From: Onishia niordana
GTDB lineage: Bacteria; Pseudomonadota; Gammaproteobacteria; Pseudomonadales; Halomonadaceae
Direction: 5' to 3'
Assembly: GCF_004798965.1 (NCBI RefSeq)
Contig: NZ_SDSD01000002.1
Location: forward strand, 1-64,000
Length of the DNA stretch: 64,000 nt
Position numbers and translations under genes: made by a program. Positions 27,501-36,011 of the stretch are shown piece by piece. Position 1 is the stretch's first letter. Every line of letters begins with the position of its first letter. Under the pieces are notes generated by a model that was given only the letters and a program-made list of their open reading frames with translations, made no database searches and was not told the DNA's origin.

Positions 27501-28558
27501 AGTGGCAGCACCTCGGTGCCCTTCAGGTCGGCCCGACGCAGGGTGTCGGCCGCCTCACGGATCTCGCGTTCGCCCGGCAGGAAGATCAGCACATCACGCG
27601 GGCCATGCCACCAGCCCTTCTCGCGCTCGATAGCCTCGACCTCCTCGACGGCATGCAGGATGCCCTCCTGCAGCGTGCGGTCCTCTTCGTCATCTTCCGA
27701 ACGCAACAGCGGTCGGTAGCGCACTTCCACCGGGTAGGTGCGCCCGGAGACCTGCACCACCGGTGCCGGCGTCGCACTGCCGTCTTCTTGAGGACGGCGC
27801 TCGTCGGCAAAATGCTCGGCGAAGCGCTCCACGTCGATGGTTGCCGAAGTAATGATGATCTTAAGATCCGGGCGACGCGCGGTCAGACGCTTGAGATAGC
27901 CCAGCAGGAAATCGATATTGAGACTGCGCTCGTGGGCCTCGTCAATGATGATGGCGTCGTAGCGGGATAGGTCCGGGTCATGCTGTGTCTCGGCAAGCAG
28001 AATGCCGTCGGTCATCAGCTTGATCAGGGTGGCGTCGTTGGTCTGGTCGGTGAAACGCACCTGATAACCGACCTGCTCACCCAGATTGACCTCGAGCTCC
28101 TCGGCAAGCCGCGTGGCCACGGAACGAGCCGCCAGCCGCCGCGGCTGGGTGTGGCCGATCAGGCCACGACGTCCAAGCCCCAACTCCAGGCACAGCTTGG
28201 GCAGCTGTGTGGTCTTGCCGGAGCCGGTCTCGCCGGCCACCACCACCACCTGATGGTCACGAAGCGCCTCAAGAATGTCATCCCGGTGCTCGACCACCGG
28301 CAGTTCAGACGGATAATTGAGGCTGACTGCCTGACCGCGACGCTTGGCGAGACGCTGCTTGGATTTCGCCAGCTGCTGCTCGACCTCAGTGAGGCCGCGA
28401 TCAATGGGCTGGCCTTGCTTGGCCCGGCGTTTGAGCCCAGCCAGGCGTTTGCCCAGGCGCTGGGCATCGCTATGCAGGCAGTCATCGAGCTGTTGCTCAA
28501 GGACGTTGAGGCGAGTCGTATCGGCGGCAGTCGGGGAGCGGGACGTCGTGGTGCTCAA
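24539..28558 (-). CDS. hrpA: ATP-dependent RNA helicase HrpA
   Basis: The 1339-residue DEAH-box helicase matches the large bacterial HrpA family (E. coli ~1300). After a basic helical N-terminus come Walker A (VVAGETGSGKTTQLPKL, near residue 100), IIIDEAHERSLN, SATID, and motif VI (ADQRKGRCGRISEG). The helicase-associated domain follows, then the long DUF3418 C-terminal region ending RWAEI. HrpA resolves stalled or colliding ribosomes and processes some mRNAs. It precedes the FabH-like gene with a 4-bp overlap. Functional linkage between the two is not obvious. Confidence 0.96.
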   Translation of the reverse strand: MSTTTSRSPTAADTTRLNVLEQQLDDCLHSDAQRLGKRLAGLKRRAKQGQPIDRGLTEVEQQLAKSKQRLAKRRGQAVSLNYPSELPVVEHRDDILEALRDHQVVVVAGETGSGKTTQLPKLCLELGLGRRGLIGHTQPRRLAARSVATRLAEELEVNLGEQVGYQVRFTDQTNDATLIKLMTDGILLAETQHDPDLSRYDAIIIDEAHERSLNIDFLLGYLKRLTARRPDLKIIITSATIDVERFAEHFADERRPQEDGSATPAPVVQVSGRTYPVEVRYRPLLRSEDDEEDRTLQEGILHAVEEVEAIEREKGWWHGPRDVLIFLPGEREIREAADTLRRADLKGTEVLPLYARLSNAEQNRVFQSHAGRRIVLSTNVAETSLTVPGIRYVIDPGLVRISRYSYRAKVQRLPIEPISQASADQRKGRCGRISEGVCIRLYDEDDYLSRPAFTEPEIQRTNLASVILSMLSLKLGEIEAFPFVDAPDSRFIKDGFRLLFELGAVDERNRLSGMGRRLARLPIDPRLARMVLAGAESGCLRETLIVVSALAIQDPRDRPADKRQAADQAHARWKDPDSDFVAWLNLWNGFEAAREELSGNQLRRWCREHYLSYLRLREWHDTFRQLRQLLGDMDIKVPSPEPLPEDDEARAKRRRENATTLHQALLTGLLSNIGQLLETREYLGARNRKFQIHPSSGLGRKRPKWVMAGELVETSKLFAREVARIEPQWIEPLAGHLVKRTYSEPHWEMKRAQVVAFEQVTLFGLPIVSRRRVHYGPIAPAEARELFIRRALVEGEYQTKADFFAHNRSMIEEVEDLEDRARKRDILVDEETLFDFYDQRLPADIINGKGFEAWRKKAEAEDPGILKFDREALMARGAEDVTEQQYPHELTLGGVRYPLHYHFEPGANDDGVTMTVPAAMLSQLPVERLEWLVPGLLREKCIALMKSLPKSVRRQVVPIPDWVDAALATLTPDDISLTAALGDFLRIKTGLRLAPDDWQVDQLEPHLRMNLSVVDHQGNVLGEGRDPVELEQHFARAASEGARALAEQATDQQQALDDLPETALPESRVTTQAGIRVEAFPALVEASKGLAVELFEHPVKAREAHRHGIKRLAMERSPDALRELKRLKGVDKCALLFTKVGSKAQLVDDLVEAVFLQVVAVDPLPRSRNELETRLSETQDQLLPHGEHLVGVLERALNGHLAVTKALKGNLSFALALVYSDLKAQMQRLVHPGFVVEAGAWLEQYPRYMEAAQIRLEKAPRERNRDQMLMQEVQGFETRLSKRREAGRRHGPEDPELTEFGWWIEELRVSLFAQQLGTLVPISTKRLEKRWAEITGRTS

Positions 28559-28685
28559 GGCAACCTCATTGGCTATAAGTCAGCGACCCGCGACGGCCAT
28601 GCCGAGGCGGGTCCGTCATTGTACCGCCCGCCTGGCGATGGTGCCTACTCATGGCCAGGCCTCGCTCAACCATAACCCTCGGCCA

Positions 28686-30347
28686 TCAAGAAGGCGTATC
28701 GCGTAGCTCGCGGCGCAACACCTTGCCAACGTTAGTCTTTGGCAGCTCATCACGGAACTCGACGAAACGCGGCACCTTGTAGGCGGAAAGCTGTTTGCGG
28801 CAATAGGCGCGCACCGCATCGGCATCCAGTTCCGGGTTGCGGCTGACCACGAACAGCTTGATCGCCTCGCCGCTGTTTTCGTCCTCGATGCCAACCGCTG
28901 CTGCCTCGATCACATCCTGATGACCGGTGACGATGTCCTCGATCTCGTTGGGGTACACATTGAACCCGGAGACGATAATCATGTCCTTCTTGCGATCGAC
29001 GATGCGAATGTAACCATCTTCCTGCAGTACGGCGATATCGCCGGTGCGGATCCATCCTTCATCATCGAGGGTCTTGGCAGTTTCCTCTGGCAGATTCCAG
29101 TAGCCTTTCATCACCTGTGGCCCCTTCACGCAGAGTTCGCCGGGCTCGCCCAGGGCCAGGGCCTCGCCATCATCGCCGATGACCCGCACCTCGGTACCCG
29201 CCACCGGTTTGCCAATGCTGCCGAGCTGAATGGCATCGACCGGATTGAAGGAGACGATCGGCGAGGTCTCGGTCATGCCATAGCCCTCGGCGATGGCGCA
29301 GCCGGTCAGGCTTTCCCAGCGCTCCGCCGCCGCACGTGTCAGCGCCATGCCACCCGAGATGGTCAGCTTGAGCGGCGTGAAATCGAGCGACTGGAAATCC
29401 TTGCGCTGACAGAGCGCATTGAACAGGGTGTTGAGACCAATGAAGCCGGTAAAGGGGGTCTTCTTGAGCAGCTTGACGAAGCCGTCCAGATCGCGAGGAT
29501 TGGTGATCAACACCGAATGATTACCGGTCTCGACCATGAACAGGCAATTCACCGTGAAGGTGTAGATATGGTAGACCGGCAACGGCGCAATGATGGTTTC
29601 AGCGCCGTCATCCAAGGCCGGACCAATGGCCTCTCGCGCCTGGAGCATATTGGCGATCAGGTTGCGGTGGGAAAGCATCGTCCCCTTGGCGCGCCCCGTA
29701 GTTCCCCCCGTGTACTGCAAGGCGGCCATATCTTCGGGGGCACGTGCCACTTCCTCGTGAGCCAGTCGCCGCCCTTTGTTCAGGGCCGAGCGAAATCCCA
29801 CCGCCGTCGGCAAAGCGTAATGAGGGACCAGCTTCTTCACGTACTTGACGACCGCGTTGATTAACAATCGCTTAGGGAAGCGATGCAGGTCACCAAGCTC
29901 AGTCACCACCACGTGTTCGATGTCAGTCTTGTCGAGTACGTTCTCGAGCTTATCGGCCATATTGGCCAGAATCAGGATCGCCTTGGCACCGGAGTCCTTG
30001 AACTGGTGGAGCATCTCCCGCTCGGTATAGAGCGGGTTGGTATTGACCACCACCAGTCCGGCACGCAAGGCACCGAATACCGCTACCGGAAACTGCAACA
30101 CATTGGGGAGCTGAATGGCGATGCGATCCCCGGGCTCCAGGCTCGTCTCGTGTTGGAGCCAGGCGGCGAAATCGCCCGACAAGCGATCAAGGTCGGCATA
30201 GGTCAGGATCTGGCCCATACAGCTGAAAGCCGGCTTATCGGCGAAGCGCTCGACCGAGCGGTGGAAGATATCCATCACCGACGTGTAGTCGTCGAGCCCT
30301 TCGAGGACTGGACCTGTGAGGGTCGCTGCACTGACATGCTCACTCAT
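28686..30347 (-). CDS. fadD: Long-chain fatty acid-CoA ligase
   Basis: The 553-residue enzyme activates fatty acids to acyl-CoA with ATP. The adenylate-forming signatures are YTGGTTGRAKGTMLSHRNL, IAEGYGMTETSPIVSFNP, GWIRTGDIAVLQEDGYI and the C-terminal KTNVGKVLRREL with its catalytic lysine. GGGAGA precedes the ATG at 30347. The upstream region contains a PsrA/FadR-like inverted repeat and a seven-unit 13-bp array, so its regulation looks elaborate. Activated fatty acids feed the acyl-CoA dehydrogenase and thiolase encoded elsewhere in this window. Confidence 0.93.
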   Translation of the reverse strand: MSEHVSAATLTGPVLEGLDDYTSVMDIFHRSVERFADKPAFSCMGQILTYADLDRLSGDFAAWLQHETSLEPGDRIAIQLPNVLQFPVAVFGALRAGLVVVNTNPLYTEREMLHQFKDSGAKAILILANMADKLENVLDKTDIEHVVVTELGDLHRFPKRLLINAVVKYVKKLVPHYALPTAVGFRSALNKGRRLAHEEVARAPEDMAALQYTGGTTGRAKGTMLSHRNLIANMLQAREAIGPALDDGAETIIAPLPVYHIYTFTVNCLFMVETGNHSVLITNPRDLDGFVKLLKKTPFTGFIGLNTLFNALCQRKDFQSLDFTPLKLTISGGMALTRAAAERWESLTGCAIAEGYGMTETSPIVSFNPVDAIQLGSIGKPVAGTEVRVIGDDGEALALGEPGELCVKGPQVMKGYWNLPEETAKTLDDEGWIRTGDIAVLQEDGYIRIVDRKKDMIIVSGFNVYPNEIEDIVTGHQDVIEAAAVGIEDENSGEAIKLFVVSRNPELDADAVRAYCRKQLSAYKVPRFVEFRDELPKTNVGKVLRRELRDTPS

Positions 30348-30432
30348 GGGCGGATCTCCCCAAAAGCGCCGACACCGCCGACGCACTGATCATTGTTGTT
30401 GAAAACTGACGGCTGGTAGCCGGAACGCCGCA

Positions 30433-30450
30433 TTCAAACACATGATTGAA
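30433..30450 (-). promoter_or_regulatory. PsrA/FadR-like inverted repeat upstream of fadD
   Basis: TTCAA-ACACATGA-TTGAA is an imperfect 18-bp inverted repeat 86 bp upstream of fadD. It shares the TTCAAAC arm with the boxes before the acyl-CoA dehydrogenase gene. Identity of the binding protein is inferred. Confidence 0.45.
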
Positions 30451-30535
30451 ACAAGCGTTAAACATCGATCAGAATTTGCCACTAATGGATCACTGACGCC
30501 ATGCCACTTTGGTCATTATGGCTGACGAAAAATCT

Positions 30536-30626
30536 AAGTACTTCACACAAGTACCCAACATAAGCACCTAACATAAGCACCTAACATAAGCACCTAACAT
30601 AAGTACTTATGTTAAGTACTTAACAA
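30536..30626. repeat. Seven 13-bp tandem repeats
   Basis: Seven direct units without spacers fill 91 bp. Units 3-5 are identical (AAGCACCTAACAT). Units 1, 2, 6 and 7 are variants starting AAGTAC. The junction of units 5 and 6 forms a perfect 18-bp palindrome (AACATAAGTACTTATGTT, 30596-30613). The array lies upstream of fadD and downstream of the amidotransferase stop codon. Confidence 0.92.
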
Positions 30627-30684
30627 CAGGATAGTCGATAGAGACAGACGTTCCTCAAGGCTGTCCGTTTATCCACAGTTGGGT

Positions 30685-31488
30685 CTAGAACGCTTGAGAT
30701 GATGCTGAGTCTGGCAGAAAACGCGCCTGTATCTCTCCGTCATGCCATACCAGAAGCTCTCCAGGCGCCATCCGCACCCAGTTCTCGTTATCGGTCAGTG
30801 GCTCGGTCGCTATCACCGAGACCACATCATGCTCAGTGGTATGCTCGGCGAAATTCACGTTCAGTTCGGCATCCGACAGGTTGGCCTCACCGAAAGGCGC
30901 CCGGCGCGTGATATGGGCAAGTTTGGTGGAGCAGAAGCTATAGAGGTAAATGCCGTCGGAGAGCAGCAGGTTGAATACACCCTTGCCGCGCAGCCGCTCA
31001 CAGCAGCGGTGAACCAACGCCCAAAGCGCCTGAGGGTCCTTGGGAGGGGTGGGGAAATGGTGGCGAAGCTCTCCCATCAGGTAACAGAAGGCATGTTCAC
31101 TGTCAGTGCCTCCTATCGGTCGAGAGACACCAAGTGGCAGATCCTGCCAGCCTTCGAGCTGACCGTTATGGGCATAACACCAGGGACGCCCCCACATCTC
31201 ACGAGTGAATGGATGGGTATTGGCAAGGCTCACATGGCCGACATTGGCCTGGCGAATATGACTGATCACGATATGCGACTTGATCGGATAATCGCGAATC
31301 AGGCTGGCGATCGGCGAATCTACCGAGGGATGCGGGTCGCGAAACTCGCGATAGCCGCCCTCCTCGTAGAAGGCAATGCCCCAGCCATCACGGTGCGGCC
31401 CGGTGCCACCACCACGATGCAGAAATCCTGCGAAACTGAAGCAGATATCGGTAGGCACATTGGCGCTCATGCCGAGCAATTCACACAT
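30685..31488 (-). CDS. Class II glutamine amidotransferase, YafJ-like
   Basis: The 267-residue protein begins with MCELLGMS, so after removal of methionine Cys2 is the N-terminal nucleophile typical of Ntn-type glutaminases. Further conserved blocks are GPHRDGWGIAFYEEGG, HIRQANVG, CYAHNGQLEGW and GGTDSEHAF. It hydrolyses glutamine to supply ammonia to an unknown partner. No synthetase domain is present. The start at 31488 leaves Cys at position 2 and has AGAGGA upstream. It overlaps the VWA gene by 8 bp, so the two are coupled. Confidence 0.9.
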   Translation of the reverse strand: MCELLGMSANVPTDICFSFAGFLHRGGGTGPHRDGWGIAFYEEGGYREFRDPHPSVDSPIASLIRDYPIKSHIVISHIRQANVGHVSLANTHPFTREMWGRPWCYAHNGQLEGWQDLPLGVSRPIGGTDSEHAFCYLMGELRHHFPTPPKDPQALWALVHRCCERLRGKGVFNLLLSDGIYLYSFCSTKLAHITRRAPFGEANLSDAELNVNFAEHTTEHDVVSVIATEPLTDNENWVRMAPGELLVWHDGEIQARFLPDSASSQAF

Positions 31489-33343
31489 GAGGATCCTCTC
31501 TGCGCTGCTGCGTGTGGGGTTGAGACATGTTGCGCACACGACGCCTACGCGCGAAAAGCGCCCAGAGTAGTATCAGCAGAACGACAGCGGCCAGCGCGGC
31601 CCAGACAAACCTTGATCGGGGCTGGTCGTTTAGGCGATGGACCAGACGCCCGGCCTTGGCGGGAAGCGCATTGATGGCGTTGACGATTCGATCGGCGACC
31701 GCCCCTTCATTTGAGGCCTTCCCACTCGGCGAGCTCGATGCATCCTCCGGTTGCCGATGCAGGTCACGACTGGTCATCTTGGCGCCGTCCAGGCGTGCCT
31801 GATCGACCAGGATGCGACCGTCAGCGTTGAGGAGCAGCCGCGGCAGATTTAGCGCCCGTGACTCTCCGCCCAGCTCGATATCGGCATCAATCTGCAACGG
31901 CAGTCCTATGTCGCCCGAAAGCTCGGGTAACGTCACGCGCCAGCGACGCTCGTCGGTGGCCTCAATGGGGAGGGGCTCACCCTGAAGCGTCGCGCTGAGA
32001 CGTGTGTTGGTGGTATCAAGCTCGGGGTGCTCGGCCTCAAGCCACACGTGACCGCCTTCTCGGCGGGCACTGATAGCGGGTAACACATTGACCGCCTGGA
32101 CCCGTTGGCGATGAATGCGCTCGCCTTGCGCATCAATGACCAGACGCGCGTTACCGGTCAGGGACGGGGCGGGTAGCACGCCCCTGAAACGGGCATCGTC
32201 GGGTGTGACGCGCGTCAGTGAACGTCTTTCTGCCACTGACCCATCGATCGTCTGGAGTTCAACCGTGACCCGCATGTCCTGTCGAACGTTCGCAGCAAGG
32301 GAATCACCATCTTCTCTCTCGAACCAGACGTCCAGCGGCAGGTCGAATCCCTGATAGAGCGTCGCGGGGAGTGGTGAGGTGTTCATCGCAAGCGGCGATA
32401 CCACGCTCACACGACTGTCCCTTTCGAGCGCGCCTTCGATCCGCCACTCGCCTTCCTCCGGCGATGGAACCGTGATCAGATCAAAGCGCGGCTCACGCTG
32501 CCAGCTGGCCCCTGCCGGAAGATCCTTAGGTGAATAGCGACGACCATCGGGACCGACAAGTACCGGCGGCGCTGCGTCCGGCTCATGGAACAGCAGTGCG
32601 GAGAAGGACTCTACCTCCGGATCGATAGGAAAGCGGTTATCACTCAGTGGTACCTGGTCGGTGGGAAAAATGCGCTCGAAGATATCGAGGAAGCCGCGCA
32701 GCAGATCCTCAGGACTCTGAGCAAGAGCCGCCAGCCCCTGACTCGACTGAGCCAGGCTCTCGACCAAGGCAAGGTCAGCCTGTTGGGAAAAGGCGATGGC
32801 GTGAATGGTCACGCCCCGCTCAGCAAGCGAGGGGACGAGCTCCTCGAGCAGCACCCGGCGTGAGCGAGCATCTCTTGACGCCTTGTTGCCGCCATCCGGG
32901 GCCAGATCGATCACCCCATCGGTGAGCAGCACCAGGTGCCGCCCGTTACCCGGCGCCTCACTGGCCTGACGGATGGCCGCCTCGATATCCGTGTACTGCT
33001 GATAATCAACCAGTCGAGGGGCCAGTGAGCGCGCCTGCTCACGCCAATCCTGATCCACTGAGCTTATCGGTAGCGGATTGTCGACGCGCTCGCCGAAGGT
33101 CCAAAGACCACCGCGAGAACTCGAGGGAAGCAGTGCGGCCAGAAGCTCCAGTGCACTGGCACTCAAGCGTTCAGGGTCATTCTCTCGCATGCTGCCGGAA
33201 ACATCGAAGATCACGCGCACATCCGAGGCAAGCGCCGCCCCCGGTTTACCGTTCTGTGACTCGACGTCCTCTGTCGCCTGCTGGGCCAAAACGGTGGTCG
33301 ACCACAGCAGGCAACCCAGCACGGCACCTAGGATGACGCGCAT
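31481..33343 (-). CDS. VWA-domain membrane protein, TIGR03503-like
   Basis: The 620-residue protein has a signal peptide (residues 1-20) and a von Willebrand A domain (residues ~42-215) with an intact metal site (DVSGSM, then LLTDGVIDLA). A long beta-rich extracytoplasmic region follows, with a C-terminal membrane helix (residues ~585-605) and a basic cytoplasmic tail. This layout fits the TIGR03503 family, which often sits next to yafJ-type amidotransferases in gammaproteobacteria (from memory). It is probably anchored in the inner membrane facing the periplasm. Its function is unknown; VWA domains usually mediate metal-dependent protein contacts. Confidence 0.8.
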   Translation of the reverse strand: MRVILGAVLGCLLWSTTVLAQQATEDVESQNGKPGAALASDVRVIFDVSGSMRENDPERLSASALELLAALLPSSSRGGLWTFGERVDNPLPISSVDQDWREQARSLAPRLVDYQQYTDIEAAIRQASEAPGNGRHLVLLTDGVIDLAPDGGNKASRDARSRRVLLEELVPSLAERGVTIHAIAFSQQADLALVESLAQSSQGLAALAQSPEDLLRGFLDIFERIFPTDQVPLSDNRFPIDPEVESFSALLFHEPDAAPPVLVGPDGRRYSPKDLPAGASWQREPRFDLITVPSPEEGEWRIEGALERDSRVSVVSPLAMNTSPLPATLYQGFDLPLDVWFEREDGDSLAANVRQDMRVTVELQTIDGSVAERRSLTRVTPDDARFRGVLPAPSLTGNARLVIDAQGERIHRQRVQAVNVLPAISARREGGHVWLEAEHPELDTTNTRLSATLQGEPLPIEATDERRWRVTLPELSGDIGLPLQIDADIELGGESRALNLPRLLLNADGRILVDQARLDGAKMTSRDLHRQPEDASSSPSGKASNEGAVADRIVNAINALPAKAGRLVHRLNDQPRSRFVWAALAAVVLLILLWALFARRRRVRNMSQPHTQQRREDPHV

Positions 33344-33355
33344 AGGCCCTTCCCC

Positions 33356-33775
33356 TTAACCGATCACCGGCTCCTGACGTTCATGGTTTGAAGCCTCCGG
33401 CTGCTTAACGTCAGTCGTCTTTGTCGCCGCTGGCCGGCGCCCGAGATGCCAGACACCAAACCCCAGCAAGGCGCCCAGCACCATCCCCACAACCAACAGC
33501 AGCAAGGCGCCAACCATAGCGCCCCCTTTGCCTTGAAGCATGGCCACCGCGGCCACCACGATAGCGGGCGCGATGCCTGAGTGAGACTCGGCTTGCTCCA
33601 GGGTCGGCAGCGCGTAGCTTGTAGGCATCCAAATGATGCCGGCCACTACCCCGGTGACGATCCAACGAGGCAACCGGGGAAGGAAGCGAATTCCCAGGTG
33701 GCCAGTCACCAGCACGACCAGCGACAATAGAGCATAGATCAGCCACAGTTGTGGCAGCGAATTAGACAACAGCAT
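33356..33775 (-). CDS. Small multi-helix membrane protein
   Basis: The 139-residue protein has about four hydrophobic segments: LWLIYALLSLVVLVTGHLG, WIVTGVVAGIIWMP, IAPAIVVAAVAML and GALLLLVVGMVLGALLGFG. A polar C-terminal tail (KTTDVKQPEASNHERQ) follows. I do not recognise a family. GGAGAG lies before tandem ATGs at 33778 and 33775; the second has the better spacing. It is 12 bp upstream of the VWA gene and so is the first gene of a three-gene operon ending in the amidotransferase. Confidence 0.75.
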   Translation of the reverse strand: MLLSNSLPQLWLIYALLSLVVLVTGHLGIRFLPRLPRWIVTGVVAGIIWMPTSYALPTLEQAESHSGIAPAIVVAAVAMLQGKGGAMVGALLLLVVGMVLGALLGFGVWHLGRRPAATKTTDVKQPEASNHERQEPVIG

Positions 33776-33847
33776 CATTTCTCTCCAAGCAAACGCCTTC
33801 TGGCGCGCACATCCACGATTAATTGCCCATATGGTACACCGCACCCA

Positions 33848-35905
33848 ATGAAAGCACAGCCGTCTGCCTCGCACATCGACCGCTTCCGCCGCCCGGACGA
33901 CCCTGACTGGCACTGGCTGGAAAACCGCGATGACTCGTCCGTTAGCGACTTCCTTGAGGCCACCAACGCCGAAAGCAGCGCCTGGTTTGCGCCACTGGAG
34001 CCCGTCGTCGAAGCGCTCTACCAGGGTCATCTGGCTCGCCGCGAACTGGCCGTGACCGGTCTGCCGGCGCCGCTGGATCACTTCACCTACTGGAGTGAGA
34101 CCGCCGCCGACGCCGATTACCCGCGCTGGTGGCGCCATCCACTCGACGCGCCATCCAAGCGCGAATGCTTTCTCGACCTTGACGCTCGCGCCGCTTCATT
34201 GGATTTCTTCGAGATCGGCGACATGGCGCTATCACCCAATGAAGCCTGGCTGGCCTGGACCGAAGATACCAATGGCGACGAGATGTTCACGCTCTATCTC
34301 AAGCCATTGCCTGACGGCGCCCCCAAGCGCTTGCTTGACGGCATCGGCCCGGAGCTTTGCTGGGCGGAAGATGATCGAACCCTGCTGTTTACTCGTTACG
34401 ATGACATCCAACGCCCGGAGAGTATCTGGAGGTTGGACACGGCGGCGCCTGAGCAGGAAGCCGAGTTAATACTGCGTGAGGACGACCCGGAGTTCTGGCT
34501 CGGCATCGGCAAGACCCGTTCACGGGCGTGGCTGGTACTGGAAAGCGCCTCAAAGGACACCAGCGAATGCTACCTGGTGCCGGCCAACCTGCCGGCCAGT
34601 GAGCCTCAGTGCTTCCATGCTCGGGAAACCGGCGTCGAATATGCGATCGAGCATCGCCCCGGCCACTTTTACGTGCTCAATAATCGTGAGGCGCCGCACT
34701 TCCGCCTGGATGTTTGCCCGGAAACCGGTCCCGAAGCCAGCCACGACGCCTGGCAACCTCTGATGGCGCATCGCGATGATCAGACCCTCGAGGGCGTTGA
34801 CGCCTTCGATTGGGGACTTGTGATCACCGAACGCGACCATGACAGGGCTCAGGTCTATCTGCGGGTAGTGGAGCTTGACGCCCAGCACGGCATACAGCGT
34901 GATGACCGCCTGCCACTGCCCGAAGAACCCTGCAGCCTGGCACTGGGTGACACCCCGCACTTTAACGAGCGTCGGCTGTTGCTGCGGGAAGAATCCTTCA
35001 CGCTGCCGATTCGCTGGCTTGCCCACGATCTGGACACGGGTGAGCGCACCTTGCTGAAGGAGCAGCCGGTGCATGGCACCCTCCAGCCATCGCAGCTGAT
35101 GTGCCAGCGAGTGTGGGCCGAGGCCCACGATGGCGACCGGGTGCCGGTGTCTATCGTTGGCCGTGCTGATCGTCTCGGCCAGGCTCCCATGCCGACCCTG
35201 CTCTACGGCTACGGCGCCTACGGGGAAGTGCTCGATCCCTGGTTCTCGGTGGCAAGGCTTGAGCTTCTGGAACGAGGCGTCGCCTTTGCCGTGGCCCATG
35301 TGCGGGGTGGCGGTGATCGAGGCGAGCCCTGGTACCTAGCCGGCAAGCTCGAGCACAAGGAAAACAGCTTCCGTGACTTCCTGGCGGCCCGTGACCGCCT
35401 GGTCGACATGGGGCTAAGTGATCAAGAGCGGGTCGTGGCCTACGGCGCCAGTGCTGGCGGGCTGCTGGTAGGTGCTAGCCTGAACCTCGCGCCAGAGGCC
35501 TTCTGCGCCGCGGTGCTCGATGTTCCCTTTGTGGACGTGCTGCGCACCATGGAAAACCCTGACCTGCCGTTGACCATTGCCGAGTACACCGAATGGGGTA
35601 ATCCTTGTGACCCCATCGTTCACCAGCGCATAAAGGACTATTCACCGCTGGACAACCTTCAGGCCCAGCCCTACCCCAGCGTATTTCTGCAGGGCAGCTG
35701 GCACGATGCCCGGGTACCTTACTGGGAGCCTGCCAAGCTCTATGCCCGCCTGCAGGAGCTGGGTAGCGCCCGTGGCCCCGTGATCCTGCGTACCGACATG
35801 GGAGCCGGTCATGGCGGTGCTTCCGGCCGCTTCAAGGCCTGGCGCGACAACGCGCGACAGGATGCCTACATCCTCTGGGCACTGGGGCTCATCAAGCGCG
35901 AGTGA
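33848..35905 (+). CDS. ptrB: Oligopeptidase B (protease II), S9 family
   Basis: The 685-residue enzyme has an N-terminal beta-propeller (residues ~70-400) and a C-terminal alpha/beta-hydrolase domain with the family marks LYGYGAYG and HVRGGGDRGEPWY. The nucleophile is the serine in VAYGASAGGLL; the histidine is in DMGAGHGGASGRF. It cleaves short peptides after basic residues in the cytoplasm or periplasm. The ATG at 33848 fits the family N-terminus (SHIDRFRRPDDPDWHWLENRDD). It is divergent from the membrane-protein operon, with 72 bp between starts, and a terminator follows. Confidence 0.93.
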   Translation: MKAQPSASHIDRFRRPDDPDWHWLENRDDSSVSDFLEATNAESSAWFAPLEPVVEALYQGHLARRELAVTGLPAPLDHFTYWSETAADADYPRWWRHPLDAPSKRECFLDLDARAASLDFFEIGDMALSPNEAWLAWTEDTNGDEMFTLYLKPLPDGAPKRLLDGIGPELCWAEDDRTLLFTRYDDIQRPESIWRLDTAAPEQEAELILREDDPEFWLGIGKTRSRAWLVLESASKDTSECYLVPANLPASEPQCFHARETGVEYAIEHRPGHFYVLNNREAPHFRLDVCPETGPEASHDAWQPLMAHRDDQTLEGVDAFDWGLVITERDHDRAQVYLRVVELDAQHGIQRDDRLPLPEEPCSLALGDTPHFNERRLLLREESFTLPIRWLAHDLDTGERTLLKEQPVHGTLQPSQLMCQRVWAEAHDGDRVPVSIVGRADRLGQAPMPTLLYGYGAYGEVLDPWFSVARLELLERGVAFAVAHVRGGGDRGEPWYLAGKLEHKENSFRDFLAARDRLVDMGLSDQERVVAYGASAGGLLVGASLNLAPEAFCAAVLDVPFVDVLRTMENPDLPLTIAEYTEWGNPCDPIVHQRIKDYSPLDNLQAQPYPSVFLQGSWHDARVPYWEPAKLYARLQELGSARGPVILRTDMGAGHGGASGRFKAWRDNARQDAYILWALGLIKRE

Positions 35906-35924
35906 TTCTCCGCCCGCCCATGAC

Positions 35925-35960
35925 AAGGCCTCGCCCGGCATTAGCCGAGCGAGGCCTTTT
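35925..35960 (+). terminator. Terminator of the protease II gene
   Basis: A 10-bp perfect stem (AAGGCCTCGC) with an inner CGGC/GCCG pairing and a TTTT tail lies 20 bp after the stop codon. An A-pair on the other side gives only weak reverse activity. Confidence 0.85.
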
Positions 35961-36011
35961 ATACTGGCGTATGAGGCTGACCACCAGGTTGGCATTAACG
36001 CCTTAGCGCGA

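Larger units (their letters stand above)
30348..30684. other. fadD upstream region, no gene
   Basis: The 337-bp gap contains the fadD promoter region, an inverted repeat (30433-30450) and a 13-bp tandem array (30536-30626), both listed separately. I found no gene in it. Confidence 0.7.

Noticed and set aside
30536..30626. CRISPR array or plasmid-type origin
   Set aside because: The units are 13 bp with no spacers and no cas or replication gene is near, so it is a simple tandem array.
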